A stretch of 39,556 bases of DNA, taken from an uncultured Lachnospiraceae bacterium. GTDB taxonomy: Bacteria > Bacillota > Clostridia > Lachnospirales > Lachnospiraceae. How positions within the stretch are numbered: position 1 is the first letter of the stretch; each line of letters begins with the position of its first letter. Of the stretch, positions 15,805 through 23,556 are shown piece by piece. Position numbers and translations under genes: made by a program. The notes under the pieces were generated by a model, which was not told where the DNA came from, did no database searches, and saw nothing but the letters and a program-made list of their open reading frames with translations. The stretch spans positions 1-39,556 of the forward strand of contig CALWLI010000038.1 of NCBI GenBank assembly GCA_944381485.1. The letters are read 5' to 3'.

Positions 15805-16803
15805 ATGACATTTAATAAAATTAAAAAAGAAAAGGTAAAAAAGAGAGGAGCAAAGCTTGATCTGCTCCTTCTTATATTGTCCTTGATATCTCTTTTTGCT
15901 GTCTCCTGCAGAGGTATAGAGCTGGAGAATAAGACCATGGAGGTGGAGGGCTATACAGAGCCCCAGGCCATGATCATTGTGGCAAATGAGCGTAACAGAT
16001 ACCAAAATGTTTACACAGATGCCATATGGAATATAGAGGTGGATGGGGACGTAACATTTGACAAATATCTCATAAGCTCGGTCAAAAGCTTTATGGAGCA
16101 GATAAAGCTTATAAATATGATGGCCGAGGAGAGGGGCGTCACCGTAACCAGCAAGGAGAGAGACAAGATAAGGCAGCTTTCGGAGAGGTATATGGAGGGA
16201 CTGACAGAGGCGGACAGAGCCTACATTGGTGCCGACACAGATGACGTGAACAAGGTCTACACAGACTATTTCCTTGCCAACAAGATGGCCGAGCTCTTGA
16301 CCTCCTCCGCGGATTCTGAGATCAGTGATTCAGAGGCAAAGATCATACATGTACAGCAGATAGTGACCGCCTCGGAGAAAAAGGCCATGGCTCTTTTAAA
16401 GATGATAAAGATTGACGGGGACGACTTTGAGACCATGGCAAGGCGCTACTCGGAGGATGAGACCATTGACAGGGAGCTCATGAGAGACAGGGAGGATGAC
16501 ATATACGAGAAGACGGCCTTCTCCCTTGATGAGGGAGAGATCTCAAACATAGTGGAGATGGACGGGAAATACTATATCATCAAATGTACCGACGGCTATG
16601 ACGAGCAGGCTACCTTGGAGCGCAAGGACAAGCTCAGGAAGGCTATACTCAACAAGGCCTTTCAGGAGACCTACAGCAGCTTTAAGGCGGAAAACAATAT
16701 AAGATTCGGTGAAAGATTCTGGAACAAGATAGACTTTTCCGAAGGGAAGGATTCCCACGTCATGAATTTCTTCGACCTCTATGACGAAGAATTTCCGGAT
16801 TAA
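15805..16803 (+). CDS. Parvulin-type peptidyl-prolyl isomerase lipoprotein (PrsA/SurA-like)
   Basis: 332 residues with a basic N terminus, a hydrophobic segment (about 19-33) and a probable lipobox ending at Cys35 (FAVSC; Ala at -3 is not the usual Leu). A SurA-N-like helical region (about 75-165) precedes a parvulin rotamase domain (about 175-265): IIHVQQIVTASEKKA, DFETMARRYSED, AFSLDEGEISNIVEMDGKYYIIKC. Likely helps secreted proteins fold outside the membrane. The parvulin domain is divergent and short, so activity is not certain; some family members are chaperones only. ATG 15805 is chosen; TTG 15802 is adjacent. Followed by the htpG promoter region; a fold chaperone next to htpG is functionally coherent. 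Confidence 0.8.
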   Translation: MTFNKIKKEKVKKRGAKLDLLLLILSLISLFAVSCRGIELENKTMEVEGYTEPQAMIIVANERNRYQNVYTDAIWNIEVDGDVTFDKYLISSVKSFMEQIKLINMMAEERGVTVTSKERDKIRQLSERYMEGLTEADRAYIGADTDDVNKVYTDYFLANKMAELLTSSADSEISDSEAKIIHVQQIVTASEKKAMALLKMIKIDGDDFETMARRYSEDETIDRELMRDREDDIYEKTAFSLDEGEISNIVEMDGKYYIIKCTDGYDEQATLERKDKLRKAILNKAFQETYSSFKAENNIRFGERFWNKIDFSEGKDSHVMNFFDLYDEEFPD

Positions 16804-16827
16804 AAATTTATAAAACTTTTATGATTG

Positions 16828-16854
16828 TTAGCACTCTTTTAATAAGAGTGCTAT
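16828..16854 (+). promoter_or_regulatory. CIRCE operator (HrcA site) upstream of htpG
   Basis: TTAGCACTC (16828-16836), nine bases, GAGTGCTAT (16846-16854). This matches the CIRCE consensus TTAGCACTC-N9-GAGTGCTAA in 17 of 18 arm positions. HrcA represses groE and dnaK from such sites and releases them on heat shock. The right arm shares one base with the -35 box of the htpG promoter, so repressor binding would block that promoter. It also could act as a short hairpin behind the upstream gene, but has no T run. Confidence 0.93.
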
Positions 16855-16882
16855 TGACTTTAATTGGGAGTATTTCTATAAT
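16854..16882 (+). promoter_or_regulatory. Sigma-A promoter of htpG
   Basis: TTGACT (16854-16859) and TATAAT (16877-16882), spaced 17 bases, 11 of 12 consensus positions. Transcription should start near 16889, leaving a leader of about 68 bases with AAGGAG at 16943-16948 before the gene. Confidence 0.85.
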
Positions 16883-16956
16883 TAAAGGCTGAGAGCTAAA
16901 AAAAGAGCTTATTTTTGAGAGATCAATAATTTAGTGATACAGAAGGAGTGACGGAT

Positions 16957-18963
16957 ATGGCAAAGGGAGAATTCAAGGAGATGAAGGGAAGCCTCACTAT
17001 CAACAGTGAGAATATATTTCCCATCATCAAAAAGTGGCTTTATCAGGATCATGATATTTTTTACAGAGAGCTGATATCAAACGGCTGTGATGCTGTTACC
17101 AAGCTCAAGAAGCTTGCCCTTATAGGTGAGTATGATAAAAAGGATGAGAAGTACAGGATAGATGTATATGTGGATCCGGATGAAAAGACTATAACAGTCT
17201 GTGACAACGGATTGGGAATGACAGCTGAGGAGGTGGATCAGTACATCAATCAGGTGGCCTTTTCAGGTGCTGCTGATTTCCTCAGCAAATACAAGGACAA
17301 GGCAAACAGCGATCAGATAATAGGACATTTCGGACTCGGATTTTACTCGGCCTTTATGGTAGCGGACAGAGTAAGCATCGACAGCCTCTCATACAAGACT
17401 GATGCCGTGCCTGTACATTGGGAATCCGACGGAGGAACAGAGTACAGCATGACCGAGGGCAGCAGGGACAGCCACGGAACCACGGTCAAGCTCTATGTAA
17501 ACGAGGACAGCCTTGAGTTTTGCAACAGATATAAGGCCTACGAGGTAATTGAAAAATACTGCGGATTCATGCCTGTGGAGATATACCTTCACGATGTGAA
17601 GGAGGAAGCCGAGAAGGCAAAGAAGGCCGAGGAGAGTGAAGCCGAGGGAAATAAACCTGCTGAGGAGAAGACTGAGGAAGAAAAACCTATAAACGATACC
17701 AATCCCTTATGGAACGAGAATCCCTCAAAGGTGACAAAGGAGCAGTATACAGATTTCTACCGAAAAGTGTTCCACGACTACAAGGAACCTCTCTTTTGGA
17801 TACACTTAAATATGGACTATCCCTTTAACCTTAAGGGAATACTGTATTTCCCCAAGATAAACACAAAGTACGACAACCTGGAGGGAACCATAAAGCTTTA
17901 CAATACTCAGGTATTTATAGCCGACAATATAAAGGAGGTAATCCCCGAGTACCTTATGCTCCTTAAAGGAACCATAGACTGCCCGGATCTCCCCTTAAAC
18001 GTCTCCAGATCAGCCCTTCAGAATGACGGCTTTGTAAAGAAGATATCGGATTATATCACCAAGAAGGTGGCCGAGAAGCTTTCAGGCATGTTTAAGGTAA
18101 GCCGAGAGGATTATGAGAAATACTGGGATGACATAAGCCCCTTCATAAAGTACGGATGCATAAAAGATGAAAAATTCGGGGATAAGATGAAAGATTCCAT
18201 TATATTCAAGGATCTTTCCGGCAAGTATCTTACCCTGCCTGAGTATTTAGGGGACGAAGATAAGGATTCAAAGGAGGAATGCCCCGAGGAAGAAAAGGAG
18301 AAAAAGGCTGAGGACGGAAATAAGGAGCCCGAAAACCGGGATTCGGAAGCGAAGGAGCCTGAGAAGAAGCCTGTATATTATGTCACAGATGAAAAGGAGC
18401 AGGCTCAGTACATAAATATGTTTAAGGCTGAGGGACTTAACGCCCTGATCCTTGATCAGATAATCGACACTCCCTTTATAGGCTTTGAGGAAGAAAAGCA
18501 CGAAAACGTAAATTTTGTCCGCATAGATGCGGACCTCACAGAGGCGGTAAAGGACAATGGATCTGTGAGCGAGGAGGACAAAAAGAGGGACGACAAGCTC
18601 TGTGAGCTCTTCAGGAAGGTTTTGAGGGATGACAAGCTCAATGTAAAAGTCGAGAGCCTTAAAAATGAAGAGATAGCTTCGATGATGACCATGTCAGAAG
18701 AGGGAAGGCGCATGCAGGAGATGATGAAGATGTACGCTATGTACGGAATGCCTGCGGAGGATCTGTCGGAAAAAGACCTGACACTTGTCTTAAACAAGAA
18801 AAATGCCCTTGTAAAGAGACTGACTGAAGATAAGGAGTCGGATATTACGGATATGATAGTGAAACAGCTTTACGATCTGGCCTTCCTCTACCACGGAAGC
18901 CTTTCACCGGAGAGAATGACAGAATTCATAAAGAGAAGCCAGGAGCTTATGATGAAGCTTTAA
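16957..18963 (+). CDS. htpG: Molecular chaperone HtpG (Hsp90)
   Basis: ATP-driven cytoplasmic chaperone of 668 residues. The N-terminal GHKL domain has FYRELISNGCDA (35-46, Glu38 and Asn42), DNGLGM (83-88) and GHFGLGFYSAF (123-133). The middle domain begins near 248 and has the catalytic Arg in NVSRSALQND (Arg351). The C-terminal dimer domain ends at 668. Two acidic insertions are unusual for bacterial HtpG: residues about 215-245 between the N and middle domains (like the charged linker of eukaryotic Hsp90) and about 432-472 in the middle domain. The ELISNGCDA wording differs from the common ELISNASDA. ATG 16957 follows AAGGAG; GTG 16948 in the same frame overlaps that site. Control by CIRCE is visible upstream. 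Confidence 0.97.
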   Translation: MAKGEFKEMKGSLTINSENIFPIIKKWLYQDHDIFYRELISNGCDAVTKLKKLALIGEYDKKDEKYRIDVYVDPDEKTITVCDNGLGMTAEEVDQYINQVAFSGAADFLSKYKDKANSDQIIGHFGLGFYSAFMVADRVSIDSLSYKTDAVPVHWESDGGTEYSMTEGSRDSHGTTVKLYVNEDSLEFCNRYKAYEVIEKYCGFMPVEIYLHDVKEEAEKAKKAEESEAEGNKPAEEKTEEEKPINDTNPLWNENPSKVTKEQYTDFYRKVFHDYKEPLFWIHLNMDYPFNLKGILYFPKINTKYDNLEGTIKLYNTQVFIADNIKEVIPEYLMLLKGTIDCPDLPLNVSRSALQNDGFVKKISDYITKKVAEKLSGMFKVSREDYEKYWDDISPFIKYGCIKDEKFGDKMKDSIIFKDLSGKYLTLPEYLGDEDKDSKEECPEEEKEKKAEDGNKEPENRDSEAKEPEKKPVYYVTDEKEQAQYINMFKAEGLNALILDQIIDTPFIGFEEEKHENVNFVRIDADLTEAVKDNGSVSEEDKKRDDKLCELFRKVLRDDKLNVKVESLKNEEIASMMTMSEEGRRMQEMMKMYAMYGMPAEDLSEKDLTLVLNKKNALVKRLTEDKESDITDMIVKQLYDLAFLYHGSLSPERMTEFIKRSQELMMKL

Positions 18964-18989
18964 TAAGAAAAGAAAGAATTTGCCGAAGT

Positions 18990-19031
18990 ACCTTTCTCCA
19001 TCCTTAAAAAAGGAGGGGGAAAGGTCTTTTT
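18990..19031 (+). terminator. Terminator after htpG
   Basis: ACCTTTC (18990-18996) pairs with GAAAGGT (19019-19025), with further inner pairing of CCTT and AAGG, followed by CTTTTT at 19026-19031. The T run runs into the -35 region of the galK promoter. Confidence 0.8.
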
Positions 19032-19061
19032 GTACACAAAAACCGGGCTTTATGCTATAAT
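19030..19061 (+). promoter_or_regulatory. Extended -10 promoter of galK
   Basis: TATAAT at 19056-19061 is preceded by TGC (extended -10). The nearest -35-like hexamer TTGTAC (19030-19035) is 20 bases away, so the extended -10 must carry most of the recognition. Confidence 0.6.
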
Positions 19062-19101
19062 GGCGAAGAAATATCTTATTAACATCCGGAGGGAAGCCTT
19101 T

Positions 19102-20385
19102 ATGAATATTGAAGAGAGCCGCAGCTTTCTCGAAACTGCGGAGGGAATGAAAAAACTGTCCCGAATTTACGGGCAGGACGGGGAAAAAGAAAAAGAGAGA
19201 TATGAAAAGGTCCTTTTGGGATACAGGGACAGCTTCGGAGACAATGAGGTCCGTCTTTTCACCTCCCCCGGAAGGACTGAGGTATGCGGAAATCATACCG
19301 ATCACAACCACGGAAAGGTGCTGGCAGGCTCCATAAATCTGGACTGTGTCTGCGCTGCCGGAAAGAACGGCTCCACAAAAGTAAATATAGTATCAGTGGA
19401 TTTCAACCAGAAGTTTACCATAGACATATCAGATCTTGCGGAGGGCAACAGACATACAGGCACTGTAGAGCTCACAAAGGGAATATTCAAAGCCTTTGAG
19501 AACGAGGGCTTTTCGGTGGGAGGCTTTGACGCTTATATAACGGGAAATGTCATTCCCTCTGCGGGAGTAAGCTCCAGCGCTTCATATGAGATGCTCATAT
19601 GCTCCATAGTAAACGAGCTTTTTAACGACGGAAAAATAGACGTGGTCAGATACGCTCACATGGGCAAATTTTCCGAGAACGTATACTGGAAGAAGGCATC
19701 GGGACTTATGGACCAGATGGCCTGTGCCGTAGGGGGACTTATTGCTCTCGATTTTGAGGACCCGGAGTCGCCCAAGGTTTCAGCTGTGGACTTTGATTTT
19801 CAGTCACAGGGCTATGACATGGTAATGGTCCAAACCGGAAAGGGCCATGCGGACCTTTCTGAGGAATACTCATCCATACCTTCAGAGATGAAGAAGGTGG
19901 CGGAATTTTTCGGAAAGTCCTACCTGAGGGAGCTCTGCGAGGAGGAACTTACGGAGCACATCCCTGAAGTGAGGAAATTTGCCGGAGACAGAGCTGTACT
20001 CAGAGCCCTGCACTTTTTTGAGGAGAACAAGAAGGTGGAGGCTGCTGTCAAGGCCCTCTCCGACAATGACTTCTCCGCGGCATTGGACATAATAACAGCT
20101 TCGGGCAACTCTTCCTGGAAGTGGCTACAGAATGTCTATGTGACAGGAGCAAAGGATGAACAGGGGATATGCGTTGCCTTAGCCCTCACGGAGATATTCC
20201 TCAACAGGCTTGGAAGAGGTGCCTGCAGAGTAAACGGCGGAGGCTTTGCCGGAGTCATACAGGCCTTCATCCCCCATGAGAACACGGCGGAGTATGTGGA
20301 ATATATTGACAAAGCTATGGGAGAAGGGTCAGCCCATGTCATGAAGATAAGAAATGTGGGAGCTGTATGCCTTGACAGGATATAA
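19102..20385 (+). CDS. galK: Galactokinase-family GHMP sugar kinase
   Basis: GHMP kinase of 427 residues that phosphorylates galactose or a related sugar at C1. Three GHMP motifs: sugar-binding signature PGRTEVCGNHTDHNHGK (56-72), ATP-binding GVSSSASYEML (155-165) and the C-terminal NGGGFAGVIQAF. The likely catalytic Asp is in SGLMDQMACAVGG. The signature has GNHTDH where E. coli and yeast galactokinases have GEHTDY; the Glu in that motif contacts the sugar, so specificity may differ. This form seems common in Clostridia under the name galactokinase. ATG 19102 follows GGAGGG. No galT, galE or transporter is near. The downstream CPBP gene may overlap its 3' end. Confidence 0.88.
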   Translation: MNIEESRSFLETAEGMKKLSRIYGQDGEKEKERYEKVLLGYRDSFGDNEVRLFTSPGRTEVCGNHTDHNHGKVLAGSINLDCVCAAGKNGSTKVNIVSVDFNQKFTIDISDLAEGNRHTGTVELTKGIFKAFENEGFSVGGFDAYITGNVIPSAGVSSSASYEMLICSIVNELFNDGKIDVVRYAHMGKFSENVYWKKASGLMDQMACAVGGLIALDFEDPESPKVSAVDFDFQSQGYDMVMVQTGKGHADLSEEYSSIPSEMKKVAEFFGKSYLRELCEEELTEHIPEVRKFAGDRAVLRALHFFEENKKVEAAVKALSDNDFSAALDIITASGNSSWKWLQNVYVTGAKDEQGICVALALTEIFLNRLGRGACRVNGGGFAGVIQAFIPHENTAEYVEYIDKAMGEGSAHVMKIRNVGAVCLDRI

Positions 20386-21241
20386 GGAAAAATTACATAC
20401 AAAAATAATAAGGGTATTGATCCCGCTCTTCGTCTATATACCTGTAAGCTTGCTGAGCGCCGTGAGCTTTACGATCGCACTCACGCTTCTTTCCTCCGTC
20501 CTTAAGGCGGCGGGGCTGTCAGGTATTTCAGAGGCCGATATGCTGATGTGGGTCAACGCCCTGTCCTCTCTGCCGGTATGTCTGATATCGGCAGTGCTCT
20601 ATATAAATGACAACAAAAAGAGGAAGTACAGGTGGGCCTATGATGAGGGCGCTGCAAGGACTTTCCTTCCCCATAAGGGCCTTATAGTTCTTTCGGGGAT
20701 ACTTATATGCGTCTTCGGAAACTATCTCATAAATCTTTTTCCCTTGGAAGAGATGTCCGAGGGCTTTAAGGAGGTAAATGAGGCCATAAACAACTCCGGT
20801 ATTCTTACTGCGCTTGTGTCCACCGCTGTGGTGGCACCTGTCTGTGAGGAGCTTCTTATGAGAGGCCTTCTGTACAGAAGACTGAGAGATTACACCGGCT
20901 TTATGACATCAGCCCTCTTGTCATCCCTTCTTTTCGGGATCATACATATGAATATAGTGCAGTTTATATATGCTTTTTTGGCAGGCATGGTCTTTGCCTA
21001 TATATATGAGAGGTATCAGTCGGTGAAGGCCTCCATCATTTGCCACAGTGTCGCAAACATCAGCTCTTTCCTTCTCGGCATACTTTTTGCGCTTACGGGA
21101 GAAGAGGGGCCCAAGGTGACAGCGGTAATAGTTATCTCATTTATCATGCTGGGCCTTACTATGGCTGCAATATACCGAGTGGTGGAGTACAGAGAGATCG
21201 TATACTGCGGTTGTGGAGATCAAAAACCGGATCAAACATAA
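20354..21241 (+). CDS. CPBP family intramembrane metalloprotease
   Basis: Polytopic membrane protein (up to 295 residues) of the CPBP/Abi (CAAX prenyl protease-like) family. Hydrophobic helices at about 18-50, 63-83, 108-128, 150-162, 183-200, 203-220, 228-248 and 257-275. Catalytic motifs: EELLMRG (Glu165, Glu166, Arg170), FGIIHMN (His198) and HSVAN (His231, Asn235). Members cleave prenylated or other membrane peptides; several act in bacteriocin self-immunity. The substrate is unknown. The start is uncertain: ATG 20354 overlaps galK by 32 bases and has a weak ribosome site, while TTG 20419 has AAGGG just upstream but shortens the first helix. Confidence 0.82.
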   Translation: MWELYALTGYKEKLHTKIIRVLIPLFVYIPVSLLSAVSFTIALTLLSSVLKAAGLSGISEADMLMWVNALSSLPVCLISAVLYINDNKKRKYRWAYDEGAARTFLPHKGLIVLSGILICVFGNYLINLFPLEEMSEGFKEVNEAINNSGILTALVSTAVVAPVCEELLMRGLLYRRLRDYTGFMTSALLSSLLFGIIHMNIVQFIYAFLAGMVFAYIYERYQSVKASIICHSVANISSFLLGILFALTGEEGPKVTAVIVISFIMLGLTMAAIYRVVEYREIVYCGCGDQKPDQT

Positions 21242-21284
21242 ACAACAGGGCCGAGGGTCGGGCCCCGATAATAAGGAGAGAAAA

Positions 21285-22304
21285 ATGAAATTACTTAGTG
21301 TAGCTGTTCCCTGCTATAATTCCGCGGCCTATATGAGGCGCTGCATAGACAGCATACTCACAGGTGGAGACAGAGTTGAGATAATCATTGTGGATGACGG
21401 CTCGACGAAGGATGAAACTCTTGAGATAGCAAGAGAGTATGAGAGGAGATATCCTACCATATGTAAGGCTGTACATCAGGAAAACGGAGGACATGGAGAA
21501 GCCGTAAACACAGGGCTTAAAAACTCCTCGGGAGTATATTTTAAGGTGGTGGACTCTGACGACAGACTGGACGAGAATGTCCTTGGCCATGTTTTGGACA
21601 AGCTGGAGGAGTTTGTGTATGGACCTGAAAAGGTTGATATGCTGTGCTGCAATTTTGTCTATGACAAGCAGGGAGTCGAGAGGAAAAAAGTTATGTCCTA
21701 CAAGACAGCCTTCCCCATAGACGAGGTGTTCGAGTGGAAGGATGTGAAGTTCTTTATGCTGGGACAGTATCTTCTCATGCACAGTGTGATATACAGGACA
21801 GAGCTTTTAAAGAGCTGCGGACTTGAGCTTCCCAAGCATACTTTCTATGTGGACAATATATATGTGTACTATCCTCTTCCCTATGTGAAGAAGATGTATT
21901 ATATGAACGAAAATCTTTACCGCTATTTTATAGGCAGAGAGGATCAGTCTGTAAATGAGAGCATTATGATAGGGCGTATAGACCAGCAGATAAGGGTCAC
22001 AAAGATCATGATAGACAGCTATGACGTGCTTAAGATACAGCCGAGAAAGCTCAGGAAGTATATGATGAGCTATCTGAATATAATGATGACGGTCTCTTCC
22101 ATATTGGCTATAAGGAGCGGAAGCGAGGAAAATATGGAGAAAAAGAGAGAGCTGTGGAACTATCTCAAGGAGAAGAACTTCCGCCTGTGGTTAAGCCTCA
22201 GATCAAGCTTTTTGGGCCAGGGCATGAATATGCACACAAAATTCGGAAATAAGCTTACAGAGCTGGGGTACACTGTGTCCAGGAAATTCTACGGATTTAA
22301 CTAG
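21285..22304 (+). CDS. Family 2 glycosyltransferase
   Basis: 339-residue inverting glycosyltransferase (GT-A fold, CAZy family GT2). The nucleotide-sugar domain begins LLSVAVPCYNSAAYMRRCIDSIL and has IIIVDDGSTKDET (33-45), HQENGGHGEAVNTGL and the metal motif VVDSDD (88-93). From about 200 on the protein is helical and basic, without clear membrane spans, so the enzyme is probably cytoplasmic at the membrane face. Likely transfers a sugar to a lipid or cell-surface glycan; donor and acceptor are unknown. ATG 21285 has AAGGAGAG upstream. A GC-rich segment at 21248-21268 between the protease and this gene can form a short hairpin. Confidence 0.88.
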   Translation: MKLLSVAVPCYNSAAYMRRCIDSILTGGDRVEIIIVDDGSTKDETLEIAREYERRYPTICKAVHQENGGHGEAVNTGLKNSSGVYFKVVDSDDRLDENVLGHVLDKLEEFVYGPEKVDMLCCNFVYDKQGVERKKVMSYKTAFPIDEVFEWKDVKFFMLGQYLLMHSVIYRTELLKSCGLELPKHTFYVDNIYVYYPLPYVKKMYYMNENLYRYFIGREDQSVNESIMIGRIDQQIRVTKIMIDSYDVLKIQPRKLRKYMMSYLNIMMTVSSILAIRSGSEENMEKKRELWNYLKEKNFRLWLSLRSSFLGQGMNMHTKFGNKLTELGYTVSRKFYGFN

Positions 22305-22368
22305 GGAGAAAAGGCAAAGTCCGAAAAAACACAGGTATAAAAAATATTTAAGTGATTAAAAAAATCTC

Positions 22369-22397
22369 TTGACAATTCTCATGTTATTTTTTATAAT
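22369..22397 (+). promoter_or_regulatory. Consensus promoter of the tRNA-Val/tRNA-Met unit
   Basis: Perfect TTGACA (22369-22374), 17 bases, perfect TATAAT (22392-22397). Transcription should start near 22404, 18 bases before tRNA-Val. The strength suits a stable RNA promoter. Confidence 0.92.
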
Positions 22398-22421
22398 GTA
22401 CAAGCGTTGTTAAGAGACGTT

Positions 22422-22494
22422 GGGGTCTTAGCTCAGCTGGGAGAGCATCTGCCTTACAAGCAGAGGGTCATAGGTTCGAGCCCTATAGGCCCCA
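22422..22494 (+). tRNA. tRNA-Val (anticodon UAC)
   Basis: 73 bases. Acceptor GGGGTCT pairs with AGGCCCC with one U-G pair, discriminator A. The anticodon stem TCTGC/GCAGA closes loop CTTACAA, giving UAC for GUN codons. T arm has GGTTCGAGCC. CCA is not encoded. First gene of a two-tRNA transcript. Confidence 0.97.
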
Positions 22495-22517
22495 TTTCAA
22501 TGTTAAATTTAAGGTAT

Positions 22518-22531
22518 CACGCGTCAGCGTG
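22518..22531 (+). other. Hairpin in the tRNA-Val/tRNA-Met spacer
   Basis: CACGC and GCGTG with a GTCA loop, followed by TTTA. Probably a spacer structure for processing of the joint transcript. Confidence 0.4.
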
Positions 22532-22542
22532 TTTACATATAT

Positions 22543-22616
22543 GGCGGGATAGCTCAGTTGGCTAGAGCATACGGTTCATACCCGTAGTGTCGAGGGTTCA
22601 AATCCCCCTCCCGCTA
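22543..22616 (+). tRNA. tRNA-Met (anticodon CAU, elongator type)
   Basis: 74 bases, acceptor GGCGGGA with TCCCGCT (G1-U72, as in the Bacillus elongator tRNA-Met), discriminator A, anticodon stem TACGG/CCGTA, loop TTCATAC. The anticodon stem lacks the three G-C pairs of the initiator. The loop TTCATAC and stem favour elongator Met over the AUA-reading tRNA-Ile2. The T stem GAGGG/CCCCC has an A50-C64 mismatch. CCA is not encoded. Confidence 0.9.
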
Positions 22617-22620
22617 CTCA

Positions 22621-22656
22621 AGGCCTTGTAGGTTGACCTATAAGGCCTGTTTTTTT
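22621..22656 (+). terminator. Terminator of the tRNA unit
   Basis: AGGCCTTGTAGG (22621-22632) pairs with CCTATAAGGCCT (22637-22648) over 12 positions, four-base loop, then GTTTTTTT. A textbook intrinsic terminator. Confidence 0.95.
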
Positions 22657-22704
22657 GAAAAATTATCAGATTATTAAATTAATATTAAATAAAAACATCT
22701 TCTG

Positions 22705-22733
22705 TTTACTTGAAAAAAGACCGATGCTATAAT
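22705..22733 (+). promoter_or_regulatory. Extended -10 promoter before the PAP2 gene
   Basis: TATAAT at 22728-22733 is preceded by TGC, and TTTACT lies 17 bases upstream (22705-22710). The same -35/-10 combination is used before asp23. Confidence 0.75.
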
Positions 22734-22785
22734 TAACAAAAATTTAACGGAGGGAATTTAAAGCCCTGATCGGACTTACTCTGAT

Positions 22786-23475
22786 ATGATGGGATTTTTA
22801 AGCTTTAACATAAAAAAATACAGAAGGGAGCTGGCGGTCCTTTTATGTTCGGCCATATATCTTGTCTGGTTCTTCATCTTGGAAAATACGGTGACTGATA
22901 ATTACCACATTATCCATGCTGCTCTGGACAACTATATACCCTTCTGCGAATACTTTATAGTGCCTTACCTTTTTTGGTTCTTTTATGTGGGATTTGTCCT
23001 GTTTTATTTATACAGAAAGGACAGGCCTCTGTTTTTCAGAGCCTGCACCTTCCTGTTTACAGGAATGTTTATTAGCCTTTTTATATGTACCTTTTATCCC
23101 AACGGCACCAACTTCAGGCCTTCACCGGATCCGGACAAAAATATTTTTTCAGCCTTGGTGGCGGCTCTCTACAGCGCGGACACATGCACCAATGTGCTTC
23201 CAAGCATACATGTATATAACTCAATAGGAATACAGATAGCCGTGACAAAGGCGGAATCTCTGAGACAAAGGAAATACTTAAGGTTTGCCTCTCTTCTTGT
23301 ATGCATAAGCATATGCATGGCCACAGTTTTCCTGAAGCAGCACAGCATAGTCGATGTGGTGGCGGCATGTATAATGTCCTATGTGGTTTACGATGTGGTT
23401 TATGAGCCTGTTGGAGACGGGGAACCTGTCAGGAGAAAGAGAAAGCTTACGAAGGCTGCGGATGCCATTGACTGA
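22786..23475 (+). CDS. PAP2 superfamily membrane phosphatase
   Basis: 229-residue membrane protein with about five to six spans (18-35, 52-75, 86-102, 122-130 weak, 165-182, 188-206). PAP2 active-site motifs are partly visible: FRPSP (110-114), PSIH (139-142) and KQHSIVDVV with His186 and Asp190. It fits the lipid-phosphate phosphatase / inositolphosphoceramide-synthase-like branch. Likely removes phosphate from phosphatidic acid or polyprenyl diphosphate. The next gene is a lipid kinase, the opposite reaction. Start is open: ATG 22786 or 22789, both without a good ribosome site; the best one (CGGAGGGA, 22748-22755) is 30 bases upstream, before an in-frame stop at 22759-22761. Confidence 0.82.
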   Translation: MMGFLSFNIKKYRRELAVLLCSAIYLVWFFILENTVTDNYHIIHAALDNYIPFCEYFIVPYLFWFFYVGFVLFYLYRKDRPLFFRACTFLFTGMFISLFICTFYPNGTNFRPSPDPDKNIFSALVAALYSADTCTNVLPSIHVYNSIGIQIAVTKAESLRQRKYLRFASLLVCISICMATVFLKQHSIVDVVAACIMSYVVYDVVYEPVGDGEPVRRKRKLTKAADAID

Positions 23476-23519
23476 CGGTTTACTTTATACATTTTTCATT
23501 TTTATTTGATATGCGGTTA

Positions 23520-23528
23520 TGATATAAT
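23520..23528 (+). promoter_or_regulatory. Extended -10 element before the lipid kinase gene
   Basis: TGATATAAT at 23520-23528 is a perfect extended -10. The -35 region (23500-23505, TTTTAT) is poor. Its last three bases are part of the hairpin that follows. Confidence 0.6.
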
Positions 23529-23556
23529 CCTCTCATAGGCTTATGAGAGGATTTTT
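23526..23556 (+). terminator. 12-bp perfect hairpin ending directly at the lipid kinase start codon
   Basis: AATCCTCTCATA (23526-23537) pairs fully with TATGAGAGGATT (23542-23553), loop GGCT, then TTT and the ATG at 23557. For transcripts arriving from the PAP2 gene it has the form of an intrinsic terminator with T run. The right arm holds GAGAGG, the ribosome site of the next gene, so it could also hide that site. Confidence 0.7.

Noticed and set aside
22543-22616. CAU tRNA as initiator Met or AUA-reading tRNA-Ile2
   Set aside because: The anticodon stem lacks the three G-C pairs of the initiator, and the G1-U72 pair and loop TTCATAC match elongator tRNA-Met of Bacillus.
22422-22656. tRNA pair as an integration site for a mobile element
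   Set aside because: No integrase, no direct repeat of a tRNA 3' end and no foreign-looking genes are found nearby.
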